64,000 nt of DNA, taken from positions 1 through 64,000 of the forward strand of contig DAISYQ010000004.1 in the NCBI GenBank assembly GCA_036825195.1, written 5' to 3'. The position numbers and the translations under genes are program-made. This document shows positions 25,659-34,757 of this stretch, piece after piece; position 1 is the stretch's first letter, and each line of letters starts with the position of its first letter. The stretch is from UBA2210 sp036825195 (GTDB taxonomy: Bacteria; Desulfobacterota; Syntrophia; Syntrophales; UBA2210). The notes below the pieces were generated by a model. The model saw only the letters and a program-made list of their open reading frames with translations, ran no database searches and had not been told where the DNA came from.

Positions 25659-25905
25659 GATTGAAACCTCCTTCGGTTTTGGAATACATGGCATCGACTT
25701 CTCTCCGTTGCTTTTTGATCCATGAAGAAGTAAGGATAAACTGATTGATATGACTATACTGACCGGTTATAGTAATTCAAAGGGAATGAGTATTTGTGTA
25801 GGGTAACAGGTTTTCATGCGGGCATGCAAATTCTTTTTAACCCTCCTGCAGATTGGAGCTGCGATCGAACAAGACATCGCCTTTCGACAACCGGAGATTT
25901 GAGAT

Positions 25906-26838
25906 ATGAGGCATCCCATATCATGTATGGTACTGATTCTTTTTTTTGTTTATTGCTTATGCCCCGGCTGCCATGCGGAAGAAGACATCGGAACCCTCCA
26001 GACACACAGGATTACGGTATATTTCGAAAAGCAGCTCGAAACCTCAGCCCGTGAAATCGTAGCGATCTATCCGGGAGTTCTGGCAGAGCTCGAAGACCTG
26101 TTAGGCTGGGATCTGGGATACAGGCCCACCGTGTTTCTGGACAACAATCGAGACAGATTTGAAAAGATGGCTGGCAGCGATCTCTTTGTCGCCATGGCTG
26201 TACCACAGAAGAAACTTATCATTATCGATCACTCACGGATGATCCACCCCTTTACCCTGCGGACAACATTGAAACACGAGTTGTGCCACCTCATTCTCCA
26301 CCGGCACATCAGAGAGGCCACCCTGCCCCGATGGTTCGATGAGGGTATTGCGCAATGGACCAGCGACGGTCTGGCTGAAATAATTATGAAGAGCGACCGA
26401 CTCGTTCTGAACAGGGCCGTATTGATGCATCACTATATCCGTTTGGAAGATCTGCACCGTTACTTTCCCCGAAACAAGAACGCCCTTCAACTCGCCTATG
26501 AGGAAAGCAAAAACATCGTCGAGTATATCATCAGAGACTACGGCGTCGGAAGGCTGCTCCGGATACTGTACGCTCTGGAAGGCGGTAAGGATATCGACAC
26601 CGCCATCTCAGACAGTCTCTTCATTTCCCTGGACGAATTGGAAACCGAGTGGCTCAAACACCTGAGACAAAGAGTTTCCTGGGTCTTACTCCTTAATGCC
26701 TATTTGTATCAGATCCTCTTCTTTCTTGCCGCTCTCCTCCTTGCGATAGCGGGGTCCGTAAAGTTGCTGAAGCAGAGAAGGGCCCGCCTGCAAGAGTACG
26801 AGGATGACGATGAGGACAATCCTTCGGGATGGCAGTAG
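25906..26838 (+). CDS. Membrane-anchored peptidase MA-like metallopeptidase
   Basis: A 310-residue exported protein: signal peptide (residues 1-24), a periplasmic gluzincin-like domain with the zinc motif HELCH (124-128) and the downstream glutamate in RWFDEGIAQW (E146), and a C-terminal transmembrane helix (~255-285, LLLNAYLYQILFFLAALLLAIAG) followed by a basic then acidic cytoplasmic tail. This is the architecture of peptidase MA-like (M1-related) membrane proteins of deltaproteobacteria. It is probably a periplasm-facing protease with unknown substrate. Its ribosome site is GGAG ten bases before the ATG. Confidence 0.8.
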   Translation: MRHPISCMVLILFFVYCLCPGCHAEEDIGTLQTHRITVYFEKQLETSAREIVAIYPGVLAELEDLLGWDLGYRPTVFLDNNRDRFEKMAGSDLFVAMAVPQKKLIIIDHSRMIHPFTLRTTLKHELCHLILHRHIREATLPRWFDEGIAQWTSDGLAEIIMKSDRLVLNRAVLMHHYIRLEDLHRYFPRNKNALQLAYEESKNIVEYIIRDYGVGRLLRILYALEGGKDIDTAISDSLFISLDELETEWLKHLRQRVSWVLLLNAYLYQILFFLAALLLAIAGSVKLLKQRRARLQEYEDDDEDNPSGWQ

Positions 26839-26993
26839 CGACAATGTCGCTGTCCGAACACGGAACAAAACCTGAACGAGAAGAGTAGTCTCCAGATTAT
26901 TTGAACCGCCGTTGGTTAAACAGTTGCTTGTTCGCGCAATATTGTGCTATTAGGGAGGGTCAAATTTAAGACTATATCAGTCAGGGGATGGAA

Positions 26994-29783
26994 ATGGACT
27001 ACAAAGACACACTGAATCTGCCGAAAACCAACTTTTCAATGAAGGCGAATCTGGCCCAAAAAGAACCGGAGATGCTCGCACAATGGGAAAAGATAGACAT
27101 CTACGGGAAAATCAGATCCGTATCAGCGGGGCGGGAAAAATATATTCTTCATGACGGCCCTCCCTATGCAAATGGTGATATCCATCTCGGAACGGCACTG
27201 AACAAGATTATCAAGGACATTGTCATAAAATCAAGAAATATGGTTGGCTTCGACTGTGCCTATGTCCCGGGGTGGGACTGTCACGGTCTCCCAATCGAGC
27301 ACCAGGTGGACCAGGAACTGGGTGAAAAACAGCACACCATGCCGCAGGCGGAGAAGAGACGGCTCTGCCGCAGCTATGCCAACCGGTATCTTGACATTCA
27401 GCGAAAGGAGTTCAAACGGTTTGGCGTGTTCGGCGAGTGGGACAATCCCTATGTGACAATGGATTACGACTATGAGGCGACAACGGTTGCGGAATTCGGA
27501 AAGCTTCTCCTGAGCGGCGACGTCTACAAGGGAAAGAAACCGGTCTACTGGTGTGCCTCGTGCAATACGGCCCTCGCCGAAGCGGAGGTGGAATATGCAG
27601 ATCATACCACACCATCCATATATGTAAAATTTCCGATGACGTCCGATATTTCGGGCGTGCTCCCCAAACTTGCGGGTGAAAAGGTCAATGTCGTGATCTG
27701 GACGACGACGCCTTGGACGATTCCGGCAAATCTCGCCATCGCCCTCCACGAGGATTTCGACTATGTGGCAATCAAGGTGGACGGGGAGGTCTTGATCTTC
27801 GCAAAGGAACTGCAGGACTACTGCCTGGACGCCTTCGGCTACCGGGAAAAGGAGTATGAGGTCCTGGATGAGTTCAAGGGCAGCGTTTTGGAGGGCCTGG
27901 TATGCCGGCACCCCTTTATCGACCGTGACAGCGTCCTGATACTCGCCCCCTTTGTGACCCTCGATGCCGGAACGGGATGTGTCCATATCGCTCCCGGTCA
28001 CGGCCAGGAAGACTATGAAATCGGCCTTGAATACGGTTTGGATGTCTATGCACCGGTGGATGACGACGGCAGGTTTACTCCCGATGTGGACTTTTTCGCC
28101 GGCCAGTTCGTGTTTGACGCGAATGAAGCGGTGAATGAAAAGCTGAAAGAGGTGGGAGCCCTACTCAGTACCGTAGATATTGAGCACCAGTATCCGCACT
28201 GCTGGCGGTGTAAGAATCCCATTATCTTCAGGTCGACAGAGCAGTGGTTCATATCGATGGAGAACAACGGTCTTCGCGATAAGGCGCTGAAGGCCATCGA
28301 CAGCGTGAACTGGTTTCCCTCATGGGGACGCGATCGTATATACGGCATGATACAAAACAGGCCCGACTGGTGCATATCCCGGCAGCGCTCGTGGGGAGTG
28401 CCCATTACGGTATTCTACTGCAAACAGTGCGGAAACTATCTGGCCACGAAAGAAATCCTGGACCACGTCGTCGCCCTGGTCAGGGAACATGGAGCCGATA
28501 TATGGTTCGAGAAGGAGGCGAATGACCTCCTTCCTGACGGTGTCGTTTGCCCGACCTGCGGAGGGGCGGATTTCAAGAAGGAGACCAATATTCTCGATGT
28601 CTGGTTCGATTCCGGCGTGAGCCACGCTGCGGTACTCGAGAAGAGAGACGACCTAAAATCACCGTGTGACATGTACCTTGAGGGCAGTGACCAGCACAGG
28701 GGATGGTTCCATTCCTCCCTTCTGGAATCGGTGGGAACACGGGGAAGAGCCCCCTATAAGAATGTGCTTACCCACGGTTTCGTAGTGGACGGAGAGGGGA
28801 AAAAGATGTCCAAATCGCTGGGCAACTTCATCGACCCCCAGAAGATGGTCGATCAGTACGGAGCGGAGATACTGCGTCTGTGGGTTGCCGCCGAGGACTA
28901 CACCGTCGATATCAGGATATCCGAGGAGATATTGAAGCGTCTCGTCGAGGCATACAGACGCATTCGCAACACGAGCAGATATATACTGGGTAACCTCTAC
29001 GACTTTGACTGCAAGAAGGATATGGTTCCCGTGGAAGAGATGGAGGAGATGGACCGGTGGGCGCTCCACCGCCTCCAGGAGATCATCCGGAGGGTGCGCA
29101 ACGCCTATGAAAATTTCCAGTTTCACGTTGTATACTACACACTGTACAATTTCTGCAGCGTCGATCTCAGCGCCCTCTACCTGGACGCCCTGAAAGACAG
29201 GCTGTATACCTCAAAGGCCGGGTCCCGAGAAAGGAGATCGGCTCAGAGCGCCATGTATCGCATCCTTGATGCCATGACACGGCTCCTTGCACCGGTGCTC
29301 GTCTTTACCGCCGAGGAAATATGGGCGAATATGCCGGAATATGACGGCAAAGAGGAAAGTGTGCACATGACGCAGTTTCCGGATGTGCAGGACCGCTACC
29401 TTGACGAAGAGGTGAGTCAGAAATGGGAGACCCTCATCGCCGTCAAGGGAGAGATATCAAGGGCCATAGAGATGGCCAGGCAGAAAAAGGTTGTGGGGCA
29501 TTCCCTTGACAGTTGTGTCCATATTGAAGCGCCGGAGAAACTTACGACGTTGCTCGAGCAGTATCTCGACACCATGAAATCGCTCCTTATCGTGTCGCGA
29601 ATGGATCTTGTTCCGGCGGGCACACTCTCCGATCCGTACAAAAGCACGGAGATTGAAGGACTGAAGGTAGAAGTTTCCAAGGCGCCGGGGATGAAGTGTG
29701 AGCGGTGCTGGAACTACAGCGAGGATGTCGGCAAGAATGCCGACCATCCGACTATATGCGCGAGGTGTGTCGCAAATCTATAA
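26994..29783 (+). CDS. ileS: Isoleucyl-tRNA synthetase
   Basis: Class I aminoacyl-tRNA synthetase of about 929 residues, which charges tRNA-Ile and edits valine. The HIGH-type motif is GPPYANGDIHLG, followed by PGWDCHGLPIE; the editing domain carries WTTTPWTIPANLA; KMSKS is intact (GKKMSKSLGN). A C-terminal zinc finger (CERCWNYSED ... CARC) marks the bacterial type. AGGGG at 26983-26987 gives proper spacing to the ATG at 26994; the ATG at 26988 is an alternative only two codons longer. lspA starts 12 bases downstream, the usual ileS-lspA pairing. Confidence 0.97.
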   Translation: MDYKDTLNLPKTNFSMKANLAQKEPEMLAQWEKIDIYGKIRSVSAGREKYILHDGPPYANGDIHLGTALNKIIKDIVIKSRNMVGFDCAYVPGWDCHGLPIEHQVDQELGEKQHTMPQAEKRRLCRSYANRYLDIQRKEFKRFGVFGEWDNPYVTMDYDYEATTVAEFGKLLLSGDVYKGKKPVYWCASCNTALAEAEVEYADHTTPSIYVKFPMTSDISGVLPKLAGEKVNVVIWTTTPWTIPANLAIALHEDFDYVAIKVDGEVLIFAKELQDYCLDAFGYREKEYEVLDEFKGSVLEGLVCRHPFIDRDSVLILAPFVTLDAGTGCVHIAPGHGQEDYEIGLEYGLDVYAPVDDDGRFTPDVDFFAGQFVFDANEAVNEKLKEVGALLSTVDIEHQYPHCWRCKNPIIFRSTEQWFISMENNGLRDKALKAIDSVNWFPSWGRDRIYGMIQNRPDWCISRQRSWGVPITVFYCKQCGNYLATKEILDHVVALVREHGADIWFEKEANDLLPDGVVCPTCGGADFKKETNILDVWFDSGVSHAAVLEKRDDLKSPCDMYLEGSDQHRGWFHSSLLESVGTRGRAPYKNVLTHGFVVDGEGKKMSKSLGNFIDPQKMVDQYGAEILRLWVAAEDYTVDIRISEEILKRLVEAYRRIRNTSRYILGNLYDFDCKKDMVPVEEMEEMDRWALHRLQEIIRRVRNAYENFQFHVVYYTLYNFCSVDLSALYLDALKDRLYTSKAGSRERRSAQSAMYRILDAMTRLLAPVLVFTAEEIWANMPEYDGKEESVHMTQFPDVQDRYLDEEVSQKWETLIAVKGEISRAIEMARQKKVVGHSLDSCVHIEAPEKLTTLLEQYLDTMKSLLIVSRMDLVPAGTLSDPYKSTEIEGLKVEVSKAPGMKCERCWNYSEDVGKNADHPTICARCVANL

Positions 29784-29795
29784 GGGGTACAGGTT

Positions 29796-30293
29796 TTGAA
29801 CAGGAAACATGGCCTTTTCTTTGTGACATTGTTACTGGTTGTGGGATTGGATCAGATCTCCAAGATGTATGTGAGTTCTGTCATGTCTCTTCATGCCTCA
29901 CATCCGGTCATAGACGGTTTCTTTAACATCACCTACGTGCGGAATCCGGGGGCCGCTTTCGGTTTCCTCTCGAATGCGGCCCCTGTGTTTCGATCGCTGT
30001 TCCTCATAGCCGTTTCTGCGGCGGCTGTTGTGATGATCCTCTACTTTCTTGCGAAAAACAGATCTGCGGCGATGCTCCTTACCTTTTCACTTTCTCTCAT
30101 AGTGGGTGGCGCCGTGGGGAACTTGATAGACAGGATCCGATTCGGAAATGTCGTCGACTTCCTTGACTTTTACGTAGCATCCTATCACTGGCCCGCCTTC
30201 AACGCCGCCGATTCGGCCATATCGGTCGGGGCCGTATTGCTCATTCTGCAAATGTTTAAGAGAGAAACCAGGATCACTTCGGCAGTAGAATAG
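29796..30293 (+). CDS. lspA: Lipoprotein signal peptidase (signal peptidase II)
   Basis: A 165-residue inner-membrane aspartic protease that cleaves prolipoprotein signal peptides just before the lipidated cysteine. Four hydrophobic helices and both catalytic aspartate motifs are present: VGGAVGNLIDRIRFGNVVDF and FNAADSAISVG, with the conserved N-terminal LDQISK and RNPGAAFGF segments. The start is TTG with AAGGGG upstream. It serves the several lipoproteins in this window. Its 3' end overlaps the convergent 3D-domain gene by 20 bases. Confidence 0.97.
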   Translation: MNRKHGLFFVTLLLVVGLDQISKMYVSSVMSLHASHPVIDGFFNITYVRNPGAAFGFLSNAAPVFRSLFLIAVSAAAVVMILYFLAKNRSAAMLLTFSLSLIVGGAVGNLIDRIRFGNVVDFLDFYVASYHWPAFNAADSAISVGAVLLILQMFKRETRITSAVE

Positions 30294-30735
30294 TTACCTT
30301 CAGATACTGTCTGCCCCACCGCAGGGCGTCATCGCGGTCGGGAAAGAACACATCTATGTGGTTCCCCGTTATGGCCCTTCCCCTGTCATGCACCTCGCCC
30401 CAGCCATATCCAGGAACATACATCCTGGTTCCGAAGGGATACAGTCTGGCGTCCGCCGCTATCGTTCCGTACTCCGCCTCTGTACCGTCGGCCGTGATAC
30501 CGACCTCTTTTCTCTCACCCTTGTGGGGGCCGTAGGCGTAGACCGGTGGTCCGATACACCAGTATTTCCGTTCCCATCCGCATGATTCGGGGCCCGCATC
30601 ATAGGCAGTGACCTCCATCTCACGCACCACTTCCCTGTATCCTGTATCCTTTGGAAAGAGGCAGCACCCCTGAAGAAAAAGTCCGATGAGAAGGGGGGTA
30701 AGCACTGCGCAGATCTTGGTTGGAGGTCTGGTCAT
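30274..30735 (-). CDS. 3D-domain lipoprotein
   Basis: A 153-residue lipoprotein: a signal peptide with lipobox (LIGLFLQG-C) and then a 3D domain, the double-psi beta-barrel found in MltA-like lytic transglycosylases and Rpf/YabE-type proteins. The landmarks are MEVTAYDAGPESCGW, ADGTEAEYGTIAAD, YPFGTRMYVPGYG and VHDRGRAITGNHIDVFFPD. The three aspartates of the 3D motif are present (AAD, HDRG, HIDVFF). It is expected to act on peptidoglycan at the inner face of the outer membrane. The last 20 bases overlap the end of lspA in the opposite orientation. Confidence 0.85.
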   Translation of the reverse strand: MTRPPTKICAVLTPLLIGLFLQGCCLFPKDTGYREVVREMEVTAYDAGPESCGWERKYWCIGPPVYAYGPHKGERKEVGITADGTEAEYGTIAADARLYPFGTRMYVPGYGWGEVHDRGRAITGNHIDVFFPDRDDALRWGRQYLKVTILLPK

Positions 30736-30863
30736 GTCGGATGCCCTGTATGCTCCTGTATGATGGCTACAACACAGTGTCTATCACAAGAAAGCCGTAT
30801 CTTTCAAGACCGAGACGTCCGATAGAATACAGGCCAGCCTCTTCTTAAGTCATGACGGGTCTC

Positions 30864-32165
30864 TTATCCCATCAAGCTGGGCAGGAACAGGGCGATCTGT
30901 GGAAAGGGGATGAGAAGGAGTGTACCAACAATCAACGCTACAAGAAAGGGGACCACTCCCTTGAAGATGACATGGAGAGGAACGTCTCTGGCCACGCCAT
31001 TTACCACGTAGACATTTATTCCTACCGGCGGGGTTATGACGCCGATCTGAGTCACCAGCACAATGATCACGCCAAACCATATCGGGTCATAGTTCAGAAA
31101 TAACACAACCGGATAAAAAATGGGGATAGTCAGCATAATAAGGGCCAGAGAATCGATGACGCATCCGCCGATCAGATACACCGCGACGATAATCAGCATG
31201 ATGGCATAGCGGGGCAATTGTATTTCCGATACGGCCTGTGCAATGTCAAAGGGAATTCTGGTAACGGCAAGAAAGTGTCCGAATATGGTGGCCCCCGCCA
31301 CGATTAAGAGGATCATGCAGGATATTCTCGTCGTATCGGACAGAGACGTGATAAATCCCTTCATGGTCAAGTTACGGCCGATAAGCGCCAGAATAAGCGT
31401 TCCGCAAGCGCCGATCGCCCCTGCCTCCGTGGGCGTGAAAAAGCCACAAAAAAGACCTCCCATTATCAGGACAAACAGTACAAAGGTCTCAATAAGCCCT
31501 GACAGCGATACCATCTTTTCTCTGAGAGAGGCCTTGGGTCCCTTCGGGCCCAGTTCCGGTCGCAGGGATGTCCAAATGAAGATGGTAATAATGAACAGGA
31601 CGACAAGAACAACACCGGGCAACAGGCCGGCCATAAAGAGCCTGCCGATTGACTGCTCGGTCAGTATCCCGTAGACGATGAATATGACACTCGGAGGAAT
31701 CAGGATACCGAGACTTCCGCCTGCGGCCACCACACCGGTTGCAAGTTCCGGTTTGTAGTCGTATCGTTTCATTTCGGGAAGGGTTGCCGCTCCCATGGTT
31801 GCGGCCGTGGCATTCGTTGAACCGCAGATGGCGGAAAAGGCCGCACATGCCCCCACGGTCGCAATAGCAAGCCCTCCCGGCCAGTGACCGATAAATTTGT
31901 AGGCGGCGTTGAAGAGCCTCTTGCTTATACCGGAATGATAGGCAAGCTGACCCATCAGTACGAAAAGGGGGATGACGGTAAGACTGTAGGAACCGAAGAC
32001 GGAAAAAAGATCTTTCACAACCATGTTCATGGATGCGTCGAAAGAAACAATATACCCGAATCCCAGGAAACCCACCCCTGCCATGACAAATCCGACAGGC
32101 ACCCTCAGAAATATCAGTATAAAAAGTGCTGCAATGCCAATGAGGCCTATTACCGTTGGGCTCAC
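30864..32165 (-). CDS. dctM: TRAP transporter large permease subunit
   Basis: A 433-residue DctM-type membrane protein with about 12 helices. Typical segments are GLIGIAALFILIFLRVPVGF, VLMGQLAYHSG, FSAICGSTNATAATMGAATLP and GSLGILIPPSVIFIVYG, and near the end DPIWFGVIIVLVTQIGVITPP. It forms the transport path of a tripartite ATP-independent system driven by an ion gradient. Its start overlaps the small subunit's stop by four bases. The gene order is dctP-dctQ-dctM, all on the minus strand. Confidence 0.93.
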   Translation of the reverse strand: MSPTVIGLIGIAALFILIFLRVPVGFVMAGVGFLGFGYIVSFDASMNMVVKDLFSVFGSYSLTVIPLFVLMGQLAYHSGISKRLFNAAYKFIGHWPGGLAIATVGACAAFSAICGSTNATAATMGAATLPEMKRYDYKPELATGVVAAGGSLGILIPPSVIFIVYGILTEQSIGRLFMAGLLPGVVLVVLFIITIFIWTSLRPELGPKGPKASLREKMVSLSGLIETFVLFVLIMGGLFCGFFTPTEAGAIGACGTLILALIGRNLTMKGFITSLSDTTRISCMILLIVAGATIFGHFLAVTRIPFDIAQAVSEIQLPRYAIMLIIVAVYLIGGCVIDSLALIMLTIPIFYPVVLFLNYDPIWFGVIIVLVTQIGVITPPVGINVYVVNGVARDVPLHVIFKGVVPFLVALIVGTLLLIPFPQIALFLPSLMG

Positions 32166-32644
32166 GTCATGATCCTCTTTAATGATTTATAAAAATCCGT
32201 TGCAAGAACGAGACATGTCAGCATACAGCCTATTGCGATACCGAAAACGAAGGGATAGACCGGTATCTCGACGGTGAGTGATACCTCTCCGGTTTGTTTC
32301 AGATCCATGGCATAGAGGATGCCCTGCCACGCCAGTATTCCAAACAGCACCGTACTGAAAAATTCGCCGACCGTGACAATCATCAATCGGGCCTTTTTCG
32401 GCATCTTGTCGGTCAAGAACTCCACCGTTATATGCCCCTTTTGTGCCGTAGTATATGCCAAGGCAAAGGAGACGCCGATCGTTCCCATCAGACCTACGAT
32501 CTCATAGGTTCCGGGAATGGGATGACGAAAAATACGCAACAACACATCGGCACACGTGAGCGCCATCATGATCAGGATGGCGCCCGCCGCAAGCCAATTG
32601 AATGCATTACTGAGATTATCGAGTTGTTTCTTCAGCCGTACCAT
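32162..32644 (-). CDS. dctQ: TRAP transporter small permease subunit
   Basis: A 160-residue DctQ protein with four transmembrane helices, including WLAAGAILIMMALTCADVLLRI, GTIGVSFALAYTTAQKGHITVEF and the conserved E-F of that helix. It pairs with the large subunit, with a four-base overlap at its end. Confidence 0.9.
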   Translation of the reverse strand: MVRLKKQLDNLSNAFNWLAAGAILIMMALTCADVLLRIFRHPIPGTYEIVGLMGTIGVSFALAYTTAQKGHITVEFLTDKMPKKARLMIVTVGEFFSTVLFGILAWQGILYAMDLKQTGEVSLTVEIPVYPFVFGIAIGCMLTCLVLATDFYKSLKRIMT

Positions 32645-32701
32645 ATGATTTCATTCTTCGGGGTTGAGGTTTTTGAATGTGATCCCCTCATCCCCTGCCC
32701 T

Positions 32702-33715
32702 TTACTTGCTGTATGTGCCTATCAGTTCTTTTACCTGCGCCACGGCTTTCTTTCCCGGCAACCCCTTTCCTTCGGCGGCAGCAATATAGTCTTCAATGAT
32801 CGGTTGTACCGCCTCTTCCCATCTTTTATTCTCCTCCTCCGAGAGGGGGATAATCTCATTGCCCTTGCTTAAGGTAAACTCGCGCCCTTCATCATCGCTT
32901 TGATCCCAGGTTTTCCCATGCACCTCGACCCACTCCTCGCTTACCGCTTCAAGTATTGCCTGAAGATCTTTCGGCAGTGCGTTCCATTTTTTAAGATTCA
33001 TTACGACGAACATGGCCGTTGTATAACCGATACCGGTGCATTGAGTCGTGTATTTGATAACCTCCGCCTGTCTCCACCCTTTGAGGGTCTCGATGGGGGT
33101 AAAGGTGCCTTCAACCACGCCCTTCTGTAGCGCTTCGTATGTGTCGCCCTGTGGCATTGCGACAGCCGCTCCGCCGAGTGCCTTCACGATCTGAGCGCTG
33201 AGTCCCGTGGAACGGATCTTCATGCCTTTGACATCTTCCAGGACCCTGACAGGTTTCTTCGTACTCAACAGGCCAGGACCGTGGGCGTGAATGTATAGAA
33301 CTTTTACATCATTCAATTCTTTCGGCAGCATCTTTTTGTAGAATTCGGTGGCTACGCGAGTCGCCACACTACCGTTAGGATACCCGTGAGGAAGATCAAC
33401 GGCTTCCATCACCGGGAAACGACCCCTCGTGTATGCGAAGCAGGACATCCCTATATCCGATATTCCATTTACTACCCCGTCGTAACACTGGTTTGCTTTT
33501 GTCAGCGTACCTCCGGGAAAGGTTGTGACCTTTATCCGTCCATCGGAACGCTTTTCTATCTCCTCGGCCCACGATACGGCCGCCTTGCATTGACTGTGAG
33601 TTGGCGGGAAGAATATGCTGTAGGTTAGATCTACCGGCTTTTCCTTTCCCTGCACTCCCGTTGTCAGCAGCAATGCTGCCACCCCTATCATAATAATTAT
33701 AAGACCCTTTTTCAT
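32702..33715 (-). CDS. dctP: TRAP transporter substrate-binding protein
   Basis: A 337-residue periplasmic DctP protein with a signal peptide (hydrophobic LIIIMIGVAALLLTTGVQG). Family features: VSWAEEIEKRSDGRIKVTTF and PGGTLTKANQCYDGVVNGISDI, the carboxylate-binding arginine region GMKIRSTG, and GGAAVAMPQGDTYEALQKGVVEGTFTP. It presumably binds an organic acid; the exact ligand cannot be told. AAAGGAG lies upstream of the ATG. It is the first gene of the TRAP operon. Confidence 0.93.
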   Translation of the reverse strand: MKKGLIIIMIGVAALLLTTGVQGKEKPVDLTYSIFFPPTHSQCKAAVSWAEEIEKRSDGRIKVTTFPGGTLTKANQCYDGVVNGISDIGMSCFAYTRGRFPVMEAVDLPHGYPNGSVATRVATEFYKKMLPKELNDVKVLYIHAHGPGLLSTKKPVRVLEDVKGMKIRSTGLSAQIVKALGGAAVAMPQGDTYEALQKGVVEGTFTPIETLKGWRQAEVIKYTTQCTGIGYTTAMFVVMNLKKWNALPKDLQAILEAVSEEWVEVHGKTWDQSDDEGREFTLSKGNEIIPLSEEENKRWEEAVQPIIEDYIAAAEGKGLPGKKAVAQVKELIGTYSK

Positions 33716-34008
33716 AACATTCTCCTTTCAAATAATGGTTAACCCCAAACAGTTCCCCCCCCTCCATAAAGGCAAATGGTACCTGTTCTGAATTGTAATG
33801 ATGTAATAAAAGATACGAAATTGGATGGCCTGCTTTCCCGCTCCGTCAGGAGCAAGAAGCAGGCATTAATACTTGTAGTTCTTGCTGAAAAGATTGGTTG
33901 GTTGGAAAATTGAAGTTCTATTCTTCATAATTAATATGTGTACCGTTTTTTATAAACTTGCTTTTAGTTGTGTGCTGTAGCTGATTTATGCAAGCTTGTC
34001 AAATAGTA
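33716..34008. other. Upstream region of the TRAP operon
   Basis: About 290 non-coding bases; the dctP promoter (minus strand) should lie here. No gene or clear operator is recognised. Confidence 0.4.
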
Positions 34009-34036
34009 TTTACACCCTCACCGGGGGATGTATAGT
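34009..34036 (+). promoter_or_regulatory. Promoter of a putative small RNA
   Basis: TTTACA (34009-34014), a 16-base spacer and TATAGT (34031-34036) form a good sigma-70 promoter pointing right. Transcription would start near 34043. Confidence 0.5.
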
Positions 34037-34042
34037 GTGGGC

Positions 34043-34107
34043 ATGCTCTACACAACCCCCTGCTGTTGCCCGGATGAGAAACCAGCCCATTGTTTCCGGG
34101 CGTTTTT
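34043..34107 (+). ncRNA. Putative orphan small RNA ending in an intrinsic terminator
   Basis: Starting just after the promoter, a ~65-base transcript would end in GCCCGGA (34068-34074) paired with TCCGGGC (34095-34101), an uninterrupted 7-bp stem followed by GTTTTT. Further pairing (GAAAC/GTTTC) is possible inside the loop. No ORF is present, and the next gene on the right is on the opposite strand, so this is not a leader for a downstream gene. Function and family are not recognised; tRNA, 6S and SRP RNAs do not fit. Confidence 0.45.
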
Positions 34108-34167
34108 GCATGATTCTGCACCGCAGAATGTAGTATCGAGCAAGTTGTACGTATGAGGACAGAGATA

Positions 34168-34518
34168 TTATTTTTTCTTTGGCGTTTTTGCTTTCTCAGC
34201 TTCCGCCTTATCATCCTCTGCTTTTTTATCAGCGGCTTTCGTTTTTTCCAATTCTGCCTTGTACTTTTCCGCCTCTGCCTTGGCCTTCTTCAGTTCTTCC
34301 TTGGCAGCGTCGAGGTCCGCCGCACTGGCTGCTTCTTCTTCTTTCGATTTCATCTGATCTTTCATCTCGTCGAAACCGACATATATGGCAAGAGCACCTC
34401 CCAGTAAGAGGATGATCGGAATTCCACCCGCAAGCAGAATGAAAAACTGTTCCCACCAGATTCCCAGGCCGATGAGCCCCAGAATCGCTGCTACGGCGCC
34501 GCCTATTAATACCTTCAT
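34168..34518 (-). CDS. Small membrane protein with Lys/Ala/Glu-rich coiled coil
   Basis: A 116-residue protein from the ATG at 34518, which has a GGGAGG ribosome site; a longer frame from 34653 lacks one. Two hydrophobic helices (VLIGGAVAAILGLIGLGIWW and FFILLAGGIPIILLLGGALAIYV) are followed by a ~65-residue charged, heptad-like tail dominated by K, A and E (AAKEELKKAKAEAEKYKAEL). The tail would form a cytoplasmic coiled coil. No named family is recognised. The 5' region includes a perfect 10-bp dyad at 34633-34666. Confidence 0.7.
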   Translation of the reverse strand: MKVLIGGAVAAILGLIGLGIWWEQFFILLAGGIPIILLLGGALAIYVGFDEMKDQMKSKEEEAASAADLDAAKEELKKAKAEAEKYKAELEKTKAADKKAEDDKAEAEKAKTPKKK

Positions 34519-34632
34519 GATCCTATAACCTCCCTCTATAAAGATTTTATAATATCCGTAATGGCTAAGACATGGCAATAAATGGCACCAATCAGAAACC
34601 GAGCTTCTTTTGCTAACACAAAAATGAAACAC

Positions 34633-34666
34633 AGGCAAGTTCAAAATGGACAAAAAGAACTTGCCT
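34633..34666. promoter_or_regulatory. Perfect 10-bp inverted repeat between divergent genes
   Basis: AGGCAAGTTC (34633-34642) and GAACTTGCCT (34657-34666) are exact reverse complements separated by 14 bases. The dyad lies between the start of the minus-strand membrane protein (34518) and hisI (34758). With no T-tract in the right place it looks more like an operator or mRNA hairpin than a terminator. Confidence 0.5.
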
Positions 34667-34757
34667 AAACAGAAATATTACATTAGTTTTATGGGGCTTT
34701 TGATAGATTGATAATACGAAAGAACTCGGTCGATAAGGGGTCGAGGAAAGGATACGA

